Source of the DNA: Streptomyces sp. A2-16
GTDB taxonomy: Bacteria; Actinomycetota; Actinomycetes; Streptomycetales; Streptomycetaceae
Direction of reading: 5' to 3'
DNA: 64,000 nucleotides
Assembly (NCBI RefSeq): GCF_018128905.1
Contig: NZ_CP063808.1
Span: 1,116,001 to 1,180,000, forward strand
Below are positions 8,618 to 17,417 of this stretch, in pieces. Both the position numbers and the translations under genes were made by a program. The stretch's first letter is position 1. Each line of letters opens with the position of its first letter. The notes under the pieces are model-generated. The model made no database searches and had not been told where the DNA came from. It worked only from the letters and a program-made list of their open reading frames with translations.

Positions 8618-9514
8618 ATGGGCACTCCTTCGGCGACACCGCCGGGCCCGCAGTCATGGGTGAGGGGACCGAAGTCCACACAGTCGGCGCCGCCGGCACC
8701 CCCGGCGACGGACGGTCCCGCGCCCGCACCCGTCGGACCTCCCGCACCGGCCGGACACCAGGACCCTGTCGGTCAGTCGGTGTACTCCCCGCAGCACGGC
8801 TTCGGCGGAGGGCTGCCGTCGGCACCCGTGCGGCAGGCGGCGCCGGCACCTCGGGCGCAGGCCGTGGCACAGCCCGCGCCGCGGCCCGCGGCGCCTGTCG
8901 CCCTCCGGCCCGCGGCCCCCGACCTGTCGCCGGCCGCCGCCCCTCGGACCACGGCGCCCGCCCCGCGGCAGGCCGCTCCCCGTCCCGCCGCCCCCGCGCG
9001 CAAGGCCCCTCCGGCCCGCGCGGCGGAGGCCGGCCGGGGCCGGCCGAAGCGGCCCAGGACGGCAGCGCGGGGCAGGTCGCGGGAGGACGTCGGATGGGTC
9101 AAGGCGCACGGCGGGTCCGGCGCGACCTCGCTGGTCGAGGCCCTCGGCGGAGTGGACCTGGGTGCCCGCTGGCCGGAGCCCGCCCGCGGCGAGCCGTACC
9201 GGATCGTGCTGGTCGGCCGGACCAGCGCGGCCGGACTGCGGGCCGTCTCCCAGGCGCTCGGCGCGCTCAAGGACGGCAAGGCCCCGCAGGGGCTCGAACT
9301 GCTGGCCGTGGTCCTCCTCGCCGACGCCCCCGGACGGCTGCCGCTCAGTCTGCTGCGCCGGATCCGGGTCCTGCGTTCCGTCGCCCGCGTGCACCGCGTG
9401 CCGTGGATCCCGGCGTGGCGCACCGGCGACCACCCGAAGTACGTACCCAGGCAACTCGTCACGCTCTCCAAGCTGGTGGGCGGCGAGCTCTACGGCGAGG
9501 GAGCCGTGTCGTGA
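8618..9514 (+). CDS. DUF6668-like protein, first gene of T4SS-like operon
   Basis: This 298-residue protein has a long Pro/Ala/Arg-rich N-terminal half (to about residue 150) and a C-terminal Rossmann-like half: VGWVKAHGGSGATSL resembles a degenerate P-loop, followed by RIVLVGRTSAAGLRA and LLAVVLLADAPGRLP. This resembles the DUF6668 proteins found with actinobacterial conjugation-like clusters; a MinD/ParA-like fold is possible. The ATG at 8618 is chosen because codons before it have poor third-position GC, and CGGGAAG precedes it; ATG 8564 is the alternative. The stop overlaps the next start (GTGTCGTGA). Confidence 0.65.
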   Translation: MGTPSATPPGPQSWVRGPKSTQSAPPAPPATDGPAPAPVGPPAPAGHQDPVGQSVYSPQHGFGGGLPSAPVRQAAPAPRAQAVAQPAPRPAAPVALRPAAPDLSPAAAPRTTAPAPRQAAPRPAAPARKAPPARAAEAGRGRPKRPRTAARGRSREDVGWVKAHGGSGATSLVEALGGVDLGARWPEPARGEPYRIVLVGRTSAAGLRAVSQALGALKDGKAPQGLELLAVVLLADAPGRLPLSLLRRIRVLRSVARVHRVPWIPAWRTGDHPKYVPRQLVTLSKLVGGELYGEGAVS

Positions 9515-9792
9515 GCCAACTCCTTTCCGGCGCACAGAACTTGGCCGCCTGGGATCCGGGCGGCGACGGCCAGATGATCCTCAACGTCCTCTGCTGGGGC
9601 GCCTCGGCCTGCGGCGTCGCCGGGCTGATCATCGTCGGCATGCAGATGGCGCTCCAGCTGCGCCGCGGCGACCCGGGCGAGGGCGGCGAGCACTTCCGCG
9701 GTGTCTTCTACGTCGTCCTCGCCTGCGTGATCGCCACCACGGCCGGTCCGCTCGTCCTGTTCCTCGGCGACCTGACCCTTCAAGGCCCTTAA
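9511..9792 (+). CDS. VirB2/TrbC-like small membrane protein 1
   Basis: This 93-residue protein has a short N-terminus, a membrane segment at about residues 24-45 (LNVLCWGASACGVAGLIIVG), a charged loop (LRRGDPGEGGEH) and a second membrane segment at about 65-85. Two helices joined by a short basic loop is the form of VirB2/TrbC pilin-like subunits. GTG 9511 overlaps the preceding stop. The next gene encodes a paralogue of the same length with the loop KRGESSEH, so this looks like a tandem duplication. Confidence 0.65.
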   Translation: MSQLLSGAQNLAAWDPGGDGQMILNVLCWGASACGVAGLIIVGMQMALQLRRGDPGEGGEHFRGVFYVVLACVIATTAGPLVLFLGDLTLQGP

Positions 9793-9872
9793 GGCCAACA
9801 CGCCTTCCAGTAACGCAAGTTCACCCTCACGCCCACCGCTCAGGCCGGGCGCCGACTCCTCGGAGAATCCCC

Positions 9873-10154
9873 ATGTCCGCACTGCTCGAAGCCACCAACG
9901 TCCTCGCCGCGGGAGTTCCCCAGCCGAAGGGCAACGCCCCCGCCGAACTGACCAACAAGGTCGACCTCGTCCTCGGCATCCTCGCCTGGGCCGGCACCGC
10001 GGCCGGCGTCTGCGGCGTGCTGGTCACCGGCGCGATGATGGCCATATCCGTCAAGCGGGGTGAGAGCTCGGAGCACATGAGCCGCCTCGGCATGGTGCTC
10101 GGCGGCTGTGTCCTGGTGGCCACGGCCGGCCCGCTCGTCAAGTTCGTCTTCTGA
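9873..10154 (+). CDS. VirB2/TrbC-like small membrane protein 2
   Basis: This 93-residue protein has two predicted membrane helices (about 29-53 and 70-90) around the loop KRGESSEHMSR. It aligns by eye with the preceding gene: ILAWAGTAAGVCGVLVTG matches LCWGASACGVAGLIIVG, and VATAGPLV matches ATTAGPLV. The start has GGAG upstream (CGGAGAATCCCC). Its stop shares one base with the next ATG. It probably forms a membrane or pilus-like part of the apparatus. Confidence 0.65.
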   Translation: MSALLEATNVLAAGVPQPKGNAPAELTNKVDLVLGILAWAGTAAGVCGVLVTGAMMAISVKRGESSEHMSRLGMVLGGCVLVATAGPLVKFVF

Positions 10155-10924
10155 TGGGACGGGCAGTTGGTCTGTTCCGGCGCGGAGAACGGCGGTCCGA
10201 GGAGGCCGGGCCGTACTGGAAGCAGCGCAGCTGGCAGGCATCGGCGGGGTTCCTCGGGCTGGTCGTCGTACTGGGCGGGGTCACCGCGCTGACGTCCGGC
10301 TCGGACACCGGCGGCGACCGTGTCAGGTCGTCGGCGTCCAACGGCCCGCTCTCCGGTACCTCCACCAGGAAGGACGGCCGCCCCGCCGGCTGCCGTACCG
10401 ACGACAGCGCGGGCGACGCGATCCCCACATCCGTACCCAAGGACATCAGCTGGCGCGCGCTCGACGTCGGGCGGGTACCGGTCTCCGCCTCGGCGGGGCC
10501 GACCAGAATCCAGGGTGCCGTGTGGTGGTGCTTCGCGCACACACCCATGGGCGCCGCGCTGGCCGCCACCGTGATCCCCACCCAGATGAGCGGATCCCAG
10601 TGGCGCACCGTCACCGACCAGCAGGTCGTCGCCGGGCAGGGACGCGAACTGTTCGTGTTCCAGCGCACCGGCGTGCCGGACACGGACGGTACGAACAGCG
10701 CCCCGGCCACCTCGTCGTACGCCGGGTTCCAGGTGACCTCGTACACCGGCACGGCGGCGAGCGTCGGACTGTTGATCAAGAGCGCGCAGGGCTATGCCAG
10801 GACCAGCGTCGAGGTGCGCTGGAGCGGTGGCGACTGGAAGATCCAGCCCGACGGAAGCGGCGGACTGTACTCGCAGTTGGCCTCCGAGCAGAGCGCGGTC
10901 GGCTACACGCTTTGGGGGGTTTGA
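10154..10924 (+). CDS. VirB8/TcpC-like bitopic membrane protein of the T4SS-like operon
   Basis: This 256-residue protein has a short basic cytoplasmic N-terminus, one membrane segment (about residues 30-47, ASAGFLGLVVVLGGVTAL) and a long extracytoplasmic domain with the two-cysteine context PAGCRTDD and VWWCFAHTP. Position after the VirB2-like genes and topology fit the VirB8/TcpC role of bridging membrane and wall, but no VirB8 motif is certain. Start and stop overlap or closely abut the neighbours, so it is part of one transcript. Confidence 0.55.
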   Translation: MGRAVGLFRRGERRSEEAGPYWKQRSWQASAGFLGLVVVLGGVTALTSGSDTGGDRVRSSASNGPLSGTSTRKDGRPAGCRTDDSAGDAIPTSVPKDISWRALDVGRVPVSASAGPTRIQGAVWWCFAHTPMGAALAATVIPTQMSGSQWRTVTDQQVVAGQGRELFVFQRTGVPDTDGTNSAPATSSYAGFQVTSYTGTAASVGLLIKSAQGYARTSVEVRWSGGDWKIQPDGSGGLYSQLASEQSAVGYTLWGV

Positions 10925-10925
10925 C

Positions 10926-12170
10926 GTGGCGGCCTGCAGCAACGGGAATCCGCTCGCCGACGCGGTCACCGGTTTCTTCAGCTTTCTCGGCGACCCCGTC
11001 GGGACGGTCATCGGTCTGATCGCCAAGAGCATCCTCGCCGCCGCGATCGCGGTGTTCGCGGGGCTGGCCGAGAGCGTTCCGACCCTGGACGACACGACCA
11101 CCTCGCACGACCTCAGCGACAAGACATCGTGGATCGTGGTTTATCTGGCCGTCGGTTCGCTGTTGTTCGCGGCCGGCAAGATGGCGATCGAGCGCAGGGG
11201 CACCGCGGGCGTCACCGCGCTCAAGGGCATCATGCGCGTCGTCCTCGTCTCGGGCGCCGCCACCACCATCTGCCTGGCCGCCGCGAGGATCGCGGACAAC
11301 TACTCCACCTACCTGTTCGGCGACTCCGTGCAGAAAGCGCTGGACAACATCGGCGCCTGCGGCGACAACAGCAACATCCAGTCCTTCCTGCTGCTGGTCC
11401 TCGCCTTCCTGCTGCTGCTCGCGGGCATCCTCCACACGATCCTCATGTACATCCGGCTCGGCGTCATGATCATCATGCTCGGCACCCTCCCGATCGCCGC
11501 CGCGGCCTCGATGACGGACTGGGGCGCCGGCTGGTGGCGCAAGCACATCGGCTGGATGATCTCCTGGCTGCTCTACAAGCCCGCGGTCGCTCTCGTGCTG
11601 AACGCCGGCATGTCGATGATCACCGTGGGCCAGAACAGCAACACGGGCGCCAGCGTCAACACCCGCATCGCCGGTATCGGCGTGATGCTCCTCTCCGCCA
11701 TCGCGCTGCCCGCGCTGCTGAAACTCATCGTGCCCGCCGCCGCGGCCATGGGCACGGGCAACCCGATGGCCGCCACGGGCCAGGCGGGCAGCCAACTGGC
11801 GACCGGTGCCGTGCAGGTCGGCGCCATGAGCGGCGGGTCCGGCGGTGGCGGACAGGCGGGCCCGAGCGGAGCGAGCAGCAGCGGCAGCGGCGGTGCCAGC
11901 GGCTCGTCCGGGTCCGGTGGTTCATCCGGTTCCAGCGGCTCGGACGGTGCCAACGGTTCATCCGGTTCCAGTGGGTCGGACGGCGCCAACGGTTCATCCG
12001 GTTCGCGCGGTGGGGGCGAGGTCGCGAAGGGCGCGGGCAAGGAAGCCGCCGCGATGGGCGGCCCTGTCGGTATCGCGGTCCTCGCGGCCGTGGCCGCGGC
12101 CCAGGTCGCCGGCTCGACCGTCTCCGGCGCCGTCGAGGGCGCCGACGGCGAACTCGGCAACAACAAGTGA
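10926..12170 (+). CDS. VirB6/TrbL-like polytopic membrane protein
   Basis: This 414-residue protein starts at GTG 10926, one base after the previous stop. It has about six hydrophobic segments between residues 12 and 275, including LLLVLAFLLLLAGILHTILMY followed by RLGVMIIMLGTLPIAAAASM and DWGAGWWRKHIGWMISWLLY; this pattern is typical of TrbL/VirB6 channel proteins. The tail (about 300-375) is a Gly/Ser-rich repeat of the form GSSGSxGxxG, then a final hydrophobic patch. It probably forms the inner membrane channel. Confidence 0.75.
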   Translation: MAACSNGNPLADAVTGFFSFLGDPVGTVIGLIAKSILAAAIAVFAGLAESVPTLDDTTTSHDLSDKTSWIVVYLAVGSLLFAAGKMAIERRGTAGVTALKGIMRVVLVSGAATTICLAAARIADNYSTYLFGDSVQKALDNIGACGDNSNIQSFLLLVLAFLLLLAGILHTILMYIRLGVMIIMLGTLPIAAAASMTDWGAGWWRKHIGWMISWLLYKPAVALVLNAGMSMITVGQNSNTGASVNTRIAGIGVMLLSAIALPALLKLIVPAAAAMGTGNPMAATGQAGSQLATGAVQVGAMSGGSGGGGQAGPSGASSSGSGGASGSSGSGGSSGSSGSDGANGSSGSSGSDGANGSSGSRGGGEVAKGAGKEAAAMGGPVGIAVLAAVAAAQVAGSTVSGAVEGADGELGNNK

Positions 12171-12230
12171 GCCCGGGGGAGTCGACGACACCCAAGCCGT
12201 ACGCCCGTCGCCGCCTCCCCTGACGAACGG

Positions 12231-12265
12231 CCGCCGGGCTCCCCTTCCCCCAGGGGGCCCGGCGG
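12231..12265 (+). terminator. GC-rich hairpin inside the T4SS-like operon
   Basis: CCGCCGGGC (12231-12239) pairs with GCCCGGCGG (12257-12265), with further CCCC/GGGG pairing inside. It lies in the 155-bp gap between the VirB6-like gene and the SCO6880-like gene. No T-run follows. It may act as an attenuator or mRNA stabiliser rather than a full terminator. Confidence 0.4.
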
Positions 12266-12325
12266 TCAGCCCATCCCCCCAACTCGCGCCGTACCCACGT
12301 CACTTCACGAAAGGAATCCGGTCAC

Positions 12326-13819
12326 ATGTCCACGGAAGCCGTCTCCCATCCGACCTACGGGAACTGGCGCAGGCCGAGGCGGGCGGGGCTCGGATCGCTC
12401 GGGCTCCTCGGTACCTTCGTGATCTTCGGCGGACTCGTCGCCACGCTGCTGGCGTCGCTGATCTCGCTGTACGCGGCGGTGATCGTGTTCGTGCCCGTCG
12501 TCCTGTTCCTCATCCCGCTCGCCATCCGCACCCAGGACGGCCGCAACGTCTACCAGTTGTTCGCTCTGCGTGTCGGATGGTGGCGCCGGAAGGCCGCGGG
12601 CGCGCACCTCTACGTCTCGGGCCCGCTGTCCGCGCGGCCCGGGGGCCGGTTCCGCCCACCGGGGCTGCTCAACAAGGTCACCGCGACCGAGGGACGTGAC
12701 GCCTACGACCGCCCCTTCGGCGTCCTGCACCATCCCCAGCGCGACCTGTACACGATCGTCCTGGGCTGCGACCCCGACGGCGGTTCGCTCATCGACCCCG
12801 ACCAGGTCGACGTCTGGGTCGCGCTGTGGGGCGAGTGGCTGGCCCGGCTCTCCCACGAACCCGGGCTGAAGGGCGCCACCGTGATCGTGGAGACCGCCCC
12901 CGACCCCGGCACCCGGCTCGCCCACGAGGTGCTGCCCCGCATCCACCCCGACGCGCCGCCCGCCGCCCGCGCCGTCATGGAGGAGGTCGTCGAGCGCTAC
13001 CCGAGCGCCTCCTCCGAGATGCACACCTACGTCACCCTCACCTACGGCAACCCGGCGGGTCAGAAGCGCAAGAAGGAGGACGTGATCACCGAACTCGCCA
13101 TCCGTATCCCGGGCCTGCTCAGCGGCCTGGTGGCGGCCGGCGGCGGCGCCGCCTACCCGCTGTCGTCCGAACGGATCGCCGAGGTCGTCCGGGTCGCCTA
13201 CGACCCCGCGGTCGCCGCCGACGTCCTCAACGCCCGTGCCCTGGACGGCGGAACGGGCCTGGAGTGGGACGACGCGGGCCCCGCCGCCGCCGTGGAGACG
13301 GTGAACGCCTACCAGCACGACTCGGGTGTCTCCCGCACCTGGATGCTGACCCTGGCGCCGCGCGGCACCGTCCGCTCCTCGGTGCTGCGCGGCATGCTGG
13401 AGGCGGCCCCCGGGACCCGGCGCAAGCGCGTCGCCCTGGTCTACCGGGCCATCGACCCCGCCACCTCGGCCCGTATCGTCGAGGCCGACCGGCGCAGTGC
13501 GCAGTTCATGGCCACGTCCGGCAAGGGCATGGTGCAGGCACGCGCGGCCTCCGAGGTGCGGGCGGCCGAACAGACCGCCAACGAGGAGGCGTCCGGCGCG
13601 GGACTCGTCGAGTTCTCGCTGATGCTGACGGTCACCGTCGACAGCATGGCGGAACTGGCCGACGCCAGCGTCACCGTACGCAATCTGACCGCAGCCTCCC
13701 GGGTGCTGATGCGCCCCGCCGACCGGATGCAGGCGGCGGCCTTCAGCTGCACCCTGCCCGCCGGGATCCTTCCGTGGGAGCAGACCCTCGTCCCGCACGA
13801 ACTGCAGGAGGCGCTGTGA
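12326..13819 (+). CDS. SCO6880 family protein (T4SS-like component)
   Basis: This 497-residue protein has two close membrane segments near the N-terminus (about residues 25-68) and a large cytoplasmic domain beginning near YQLFALRVGWWRRKAAG. The architecture and phrases such as RRPRRAGLGSLGLLGT and VYQLF match the SCO6880 family, which in actinobacteria lies beside VirB4/VirD4 ATPases and may fuse PrgI/VirB3-like and VirB4 N-terminal functions. AAAGGAATCC precedes ATG 12326. The stop overlaps the next GTG (CTGTGAG). Confidence 0.8.
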   Translation: MSTEAVSHPTYGNWRRPRRAGLGSLGLLGTFVIFGGLVATLLASLISLYAAVIVFVPVVLFLIPLAIRTQDGRNVYQLFALRVGWWRRKAAGAHLYVSGPLSARPGGRFRPPGLLNKVTATEGRDAYDRPFGVLHHPQRDLYTIVLGCDPDGGSLIDPDQVDVWVALWGEWLARLSHEPGLKGATVIVETAPDPGTRLAHEVLPRIHPDAPPAARAVMEEVVERYPSASSEMHTYVTLTYGNPAGQKRKKEDVITELAIRIPGLLSGLVAAGGGAAYPLSSERIAEVVRVAYDPAVAADVLNARALDGGTGLEWDDAGPAAAVETVNAYQHDSGVSRTWMLTLAPRGTVRSSVLRGMLEAAPGTRRKRVALVYRAIDPATSARIVEADRRSAQFMATSGKGMVQARAASEVRAAEQTANEEASGAGLVEFSLMLTVTVDSMAELADASVTVRNLTAASRVLMRPADRMQAAAFSCTLPAGILPWEQTLVPHELQEAL

Positions 13820-15618
13820 GCCGCCGTAGCGAACAGAAGCAGGCCGAGCGGGAGGACCGCCTGGCCGAGGAACAGTCGTTCGGGGAACTGGGCGGCGGGC
13901 CGGTCCGGTTCGGCCCGGACGTGTTCGGGTCGCAGACGTCCGGGAAGAAGTCCGCACAGGCCAAGGCCACCCCCGACGCCAAGCGCGGCGGCAGGCAGAA
14001 GGCCCCGGCCAAGCCCAGGGAGCCGTACGTCCCGGCCCGCGGCTGGCAGGGTGCGGGCGGCGGACGCGTCGGCTACATGGACCCGCCCACCATGTGGCGC
14101 GCCACCACCGTGCAGGCATGCGGTATGTGGCCGTTCGCCGCCGGTTCGGGCTCACCCATGACCGGAGTGCCGCTCGGCCAGCACCTGTTCACCGGAGCCA
14201 CGGTCTGCGGCGACCCGCTGAACTGGTTCACCCGGGCCCGCTACATCTCCAACCCCTCACTCTTCATGCTCGGCATGCCGGGCCTGGGCAAGTCCACCCT
14301 CATCAACCGGATGCTGATCGGGCTCGCCGCGAACGGTGTCGTCCCGCTGGTCCTCGGCGACCTCAAGCCCGACTACGCCGACACCGTCCGCGCGCTGGGC
14401 GGCCAGGTCATCTCCATCGGCCGCGGCCGGGGCGGCATCAACGTCCTCGACCCGGGCGCCATGGGCGAGGCCGCCGCGAAGATCGGCGGCGAGGCCGGCG
14501 AGGTCCTCAGGGCCGAGGCCCACGGCCGGGTCCTGAACATGGTCGCCGCCCTCATCACCATCGTGCGCGGCCGTCCCATGGACGACCACGAGCAGTCCGT
14601 GCTCTCCGCGGTCCTGCACCACCTGCGCGAACGCACCCTTCCCGGCCGTACGGTGCTGCTGCCGGACGTGCTGCGAGTCCTGACCGAGGGCCCCGCCCGG
14701 GTCCGCGCGGTCACACTCGACCGGGGTGACGACTCCCGCTACCGGGACGCTGTCGACCCGCTGCACCGCTCCCTGCTCGGCATCCTCGACGGCCCGCTCG
14801 GCGACACCTTCGCCTCCGAGACGTCCACCCGGATCGACGCGAACGCGTCCGCCGTGTGCATCGACATCTCCGGCATCGGCGAGGCCGACACCCAGCTCAC
14901 CGCCGCCGCGATGCTCGCCGCCTGGTCCGACGGGCTGGGCACGGTGGCCGCCTCGCACGCCCTCGCGGACGCCGGACTCGCGCCCCGGCGCTGGTTCTTC
15001 ACCGTGCTCGACGAGCTGTGGCGCCCGCTGCGCGCCGCCTCCGGCATCGTCGACCGCATCGACGCCCTCACCCGCCTCAACCGCTCCCTCGGCCTCGGCG
15101 ACGCCAAGATCACCCACACCCTCAAGGACGCCGAGGCACTCGGTACCGACGCCGACCGCGCCAAGGCACGCGGCTTCGTCGAGCGGGCCGGGATGGTGGT
15201 GTGCGCCGGTCTGCCGAAGACCGAGATGGTGGACCTCGGCAAGGTGGTCGGACTGTCCCGGCGCGAGATCGAACTCGTGTCGTCCTGGTCCTCGCCCCCG
15301 GGCTGGGGCGTCCGCGGCGAGGACGAGGAACCTCCGGGCCGGGGCCGCTTCCTCATCAAGGTCGGCGGTCGCCCCGGCATCCCCATCAAGGTCGCCATCA
15401 CCGACGCGGAGCGCGAACTGCACAACACCAACACCCGCTGGACGACCAACGAGGCGGCCATCGAGCAGGCCGCCGCCCGCGCCGCCGCCGATGTCGCACG
15501 AGCCGCCCAGGAAGGGCCCATTCCGCTGGGATTCCCCGGCGACCCGGCTCCCCTCGCCCTCCCCGGCGCCCCCGGGTTCCCCGCCGCCGATGCATCGGCC
15601 GGGGGGTGGACCGCATGA
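13816..15618 (+). CDS. VirB4-like ATPase of the T4SS-like operon
   Basis: This 600-residue protein has a charged N-terminal extension (1-70), a Walker A motif GMPGLGKST near residue 154 and a Walker B-like FFTVLDELWR near residue 400. The segment LPKTEMVDLGKVVGLSRREIELVSSW near residue 475 is typical of VirB4-type ATPases. It would power assembly or transport at the membrane. GTG 13816 overlaps the previous stop, and the stop overlaps the next ATG (ATGA), so translation is coupled. The C-terminus is Pro/Ala-rich. Confidence 0.85.
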   Translation: MSRRSEQKQAEREDRLAEEQSFGELGGGPVRFGPDVFGSQTSGKKSAQAKATPDAKRGGRQKAPAKPREPYVPARGWQGAGGGRVGYMDPPTMWRATTVQACGMWPFAAGSGSPMTGVPLGQHLFTGATVCGDPLNWFTRARYISNPSLFMLGMPGLGKSTLINRMLIGLAANGVVPLVLGDLKPDYADTVRALGGQVISIGRGRGGINVLDPGAMGEAAAKIGGEAGEVLRAEAHGRVLNMVAALITIVRGRPMDDHEQSVLSAVLHHLRERTLPGRTVLLPDVLRVLTEGPARVRAVTLDRGDDSRYRDAVDPLHRSLLGILDGPLGDTFASETSTRIDANASAVCIDISGIGEADTQLTAAAMLAAWSDGLGTVAASHALADAGLAPRRWFFTVLDELWRPLRAASGIVDRIDALTRLNRSLGLGDAKITHTLKDAEALGTDADRAKARGFVERAGMVVCAGLPKTEMVDLGKVVGLSRREIELVSSWSSPPGWGVRGEDEEPPGRGRFLIKVGGRPGIPIKVAITDAERELHNTNTRWTTNEAAIEQAAARAAADVARAAQEGPIPLGFPGDPAPLALPGAPGFPAADASAGGWTA

Positions 15619-17417
15619 GCGGACCCCGCAGCGGCGACCTCGGTGAGCAACTGCCGTGGGCCATCACCGCCGTCGCCGGCACCGGCCTCCTCGCGTTCAC
15701 CATCGCCTGGGCCGGCGGCACCTTCGGCGCCGGGCTCTCCGGCGACGGGTGGAACGCCCCGCCGTTCACCAGGTCCAGCATCGCCACCCTGGCCGTCCAC
15801 GGACCGACCGCGCTGTGGCCCGGCACACCGGCCGCCGCGCTCTACGCGGGCATGTTCGGCATGCTGGCGCTCATCGCGGTGCCCGCCGCACTCCTCGTCA
15901 CCTTCTTCATCGACCGCGCCAAAGCGCCCAAGGGCCTCGCGGGCCGGCGCGAACTCGCCGCCATGTGTCCCAAGGGCATCGAGGCCCGCGCCCGCGAACT
16001 GCGCCCCACCCTCAAGAGCCGCGAACAGCTCCACCCCGACGAGACCGGCAACCTCCTCGGCGACCTCGACCCCAAGGGCCCCGAACTGCGGAGCAGTTAC
16101 GAGGACGTGGAGCTCGACCTGATGGCGCCCCGCGCCGGCAAGTCCACCGGCATCGCCGTCCCCCGGGTGCTGCGCGCCCAGGGCGCGGTCCTGCTGACCT
16201 CCAACAAGTCCGACGTGTACGCCGTCACCCGCGCCGAGCGCGAGAAGGCGGGCGCGGTCTGGACGTTCGACCCGCAGGGCATCGCCCACACCCCGCGCGC
16301 CATGTGGTGGAACATCCTCGGTGAGTGCCACACCATCGAGGGCGCCCGCCGGATGGCCGGCCACTTCGTGGCGTCCGTCAACGACGACACCGCGAAGAAG
16401 GACTTCTGGATCTCGGCCGCGCAGAACACCCTGACGGCTCTCTTCCTGGCCGCCGCGCGCAGCCGGACCCCGTTGCCGGAACTCCTCGGCTGGCTCGCGG
16501 ACCCGGCCGACCGCACCCCGGTCGACCTGCTCCGCGAGGTCGGTCTCATCGCGATGGCCGAGCAGTTGCAGGGCACCGTACGCGGCGCGGTGGAGACCCG
16601 GGACGGAATCTACGAGACCGCCCGGCAGACCGCCTCCTGCCTCCTGGACCCCGAGATCCTCGCCTGGGTCACTCCCGACCCCGAACTCCCGGAGTTCCGC
16701 CCGGACCGGCACGTCCTCGGCACCGACACCCTCTACCTGCTGTCCAAGGACGGCGGTGGTTCCGCGGCGGGCGTCATCGCGGGGCTCGCCGACGCGACGA
16801 TGCGGGCCGGTGTCGTCGCCGCCGAACGCATGGGCGGCCGGCTCGACCCGCCGCTGACCGCGGTCCTCGACGAAGCCGCCAACGTGTGCCGCATCTCCGA
16901 TCTCCCCGACCTCTACTCGCATTTCGGCTCGCGCGGCATCAACGTCGTGACCCTGCTCCAGAGCTACCGCCAGGGCGCCCGCGTGTGGGGCGAGGTCGGC
17001 ATGGACGCGCTGTGGAGCGCGGCGACCATCAAACTCCTCGGCGCGGGCCTGGACGACGCCGACTTCGTCCAGAAGATCTCCACGCTGGTGGGCCAGCACG
17101 ATGTGAGGACCCCGAGCGTCTCCCGCAGCAAGGACGGCACTTCACGCTCGTACTCCTACCGACAGGAGTCCGTCCTGCCGCCCGACAGGATCCGCGCCCT
17201 CCCCAAGGGCACCGCCCTGCTCCTCGCCACCGGCGTCAAGCCGGCTCTGATCCGGCTGCGCCCCTGGTACAAGGAGCCCGGCGCCAGTGAGATCTCGGCG
17301 GCGGCGAGGGCGGAGACGGCGGCCATCACGGAACGCGCAGCGGCTCGTCTGCTGCCGGGGCTGACCCTGGAGAAGGAGAACGCCGCGCAGAGCCACCGGG
17401 ACACCGCGCCGGCGTGA
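15615..17417 (+). CDS. VirD4/TraG-like coupling ATPase
   Basis: This 600-residue protein has two N-terminal membrane segments (about 15-35 and 73-97), Walker A in the form APRAGKSTG (about residue 174), the TSNKSDVYAVTR motif typical of TraG/VirD4, Walker B LTAVLDEAANVC (about residue 417) and a VVTLLQSYRQG segment. Coupling proteins select substrates for type IV secretion. No relaxase gene occurs in the window, so its substrates are likelier to be proteins; this is inference. The last 92 bp overlap the convergent DUF418 gene. Confidence 0.88.
   Translation: MSGPRSGDLGEQLPWAITAVAGTGLLAFTIAWAGGTFGAGLSGDGWNAPPFTRSSIATLAVHGPTALWPGTPAAALYAGMFGMLALIAVPAALLVTFFIDRAKAPKGLAGRRELAAMCPKGIEARARELRPTLKSREQLHPDETGNLLGDLDPKGPELRSSYEDVELDLMAPRAGKSTGIAVPRVLRAQGAVLLTSNKSDVYAVTRAEREKAGAVWTFDPQGIAHTPRAMWWNILGECHTIEGARRMAGHFVASVNDDTAKKDFWISAAQNTLTALFLAAARSRTPLPELLGWLADPADRTPVDLLREVGLIAMAEQLQGTVRGAVETRDGIYETARQTASCLLDPEILAWVTPDPELPEFRPDRHVLGTDTLYLLSKDGGGSAAGVIAGLADATMRAGVVAAERMGGRLDPPLTAVLDEAANVCRISDLPDLYSHFGSRGINVVTLLQSYRQGARVWGEVGMDALWSAATIKLLGAGLDDADFVQKISTLVGQHDVRTPSVSRSKDGTSRSYSYRQESVLPPDRIRALPKGTALLLATGVKPALIRLRPWYKEPGASEISAAARAETAAITERAAARLLPGLTLEKENAAQSHRDTAPA

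Noticed and set aside
8491..9510. Long frame joined to the first VirB2-like gene
   Set aside because: The upstream part is Arg/Gly-rich shadow sequence of the DUF6668-like gene; the real start is GTG 9511, at the preceding stop.
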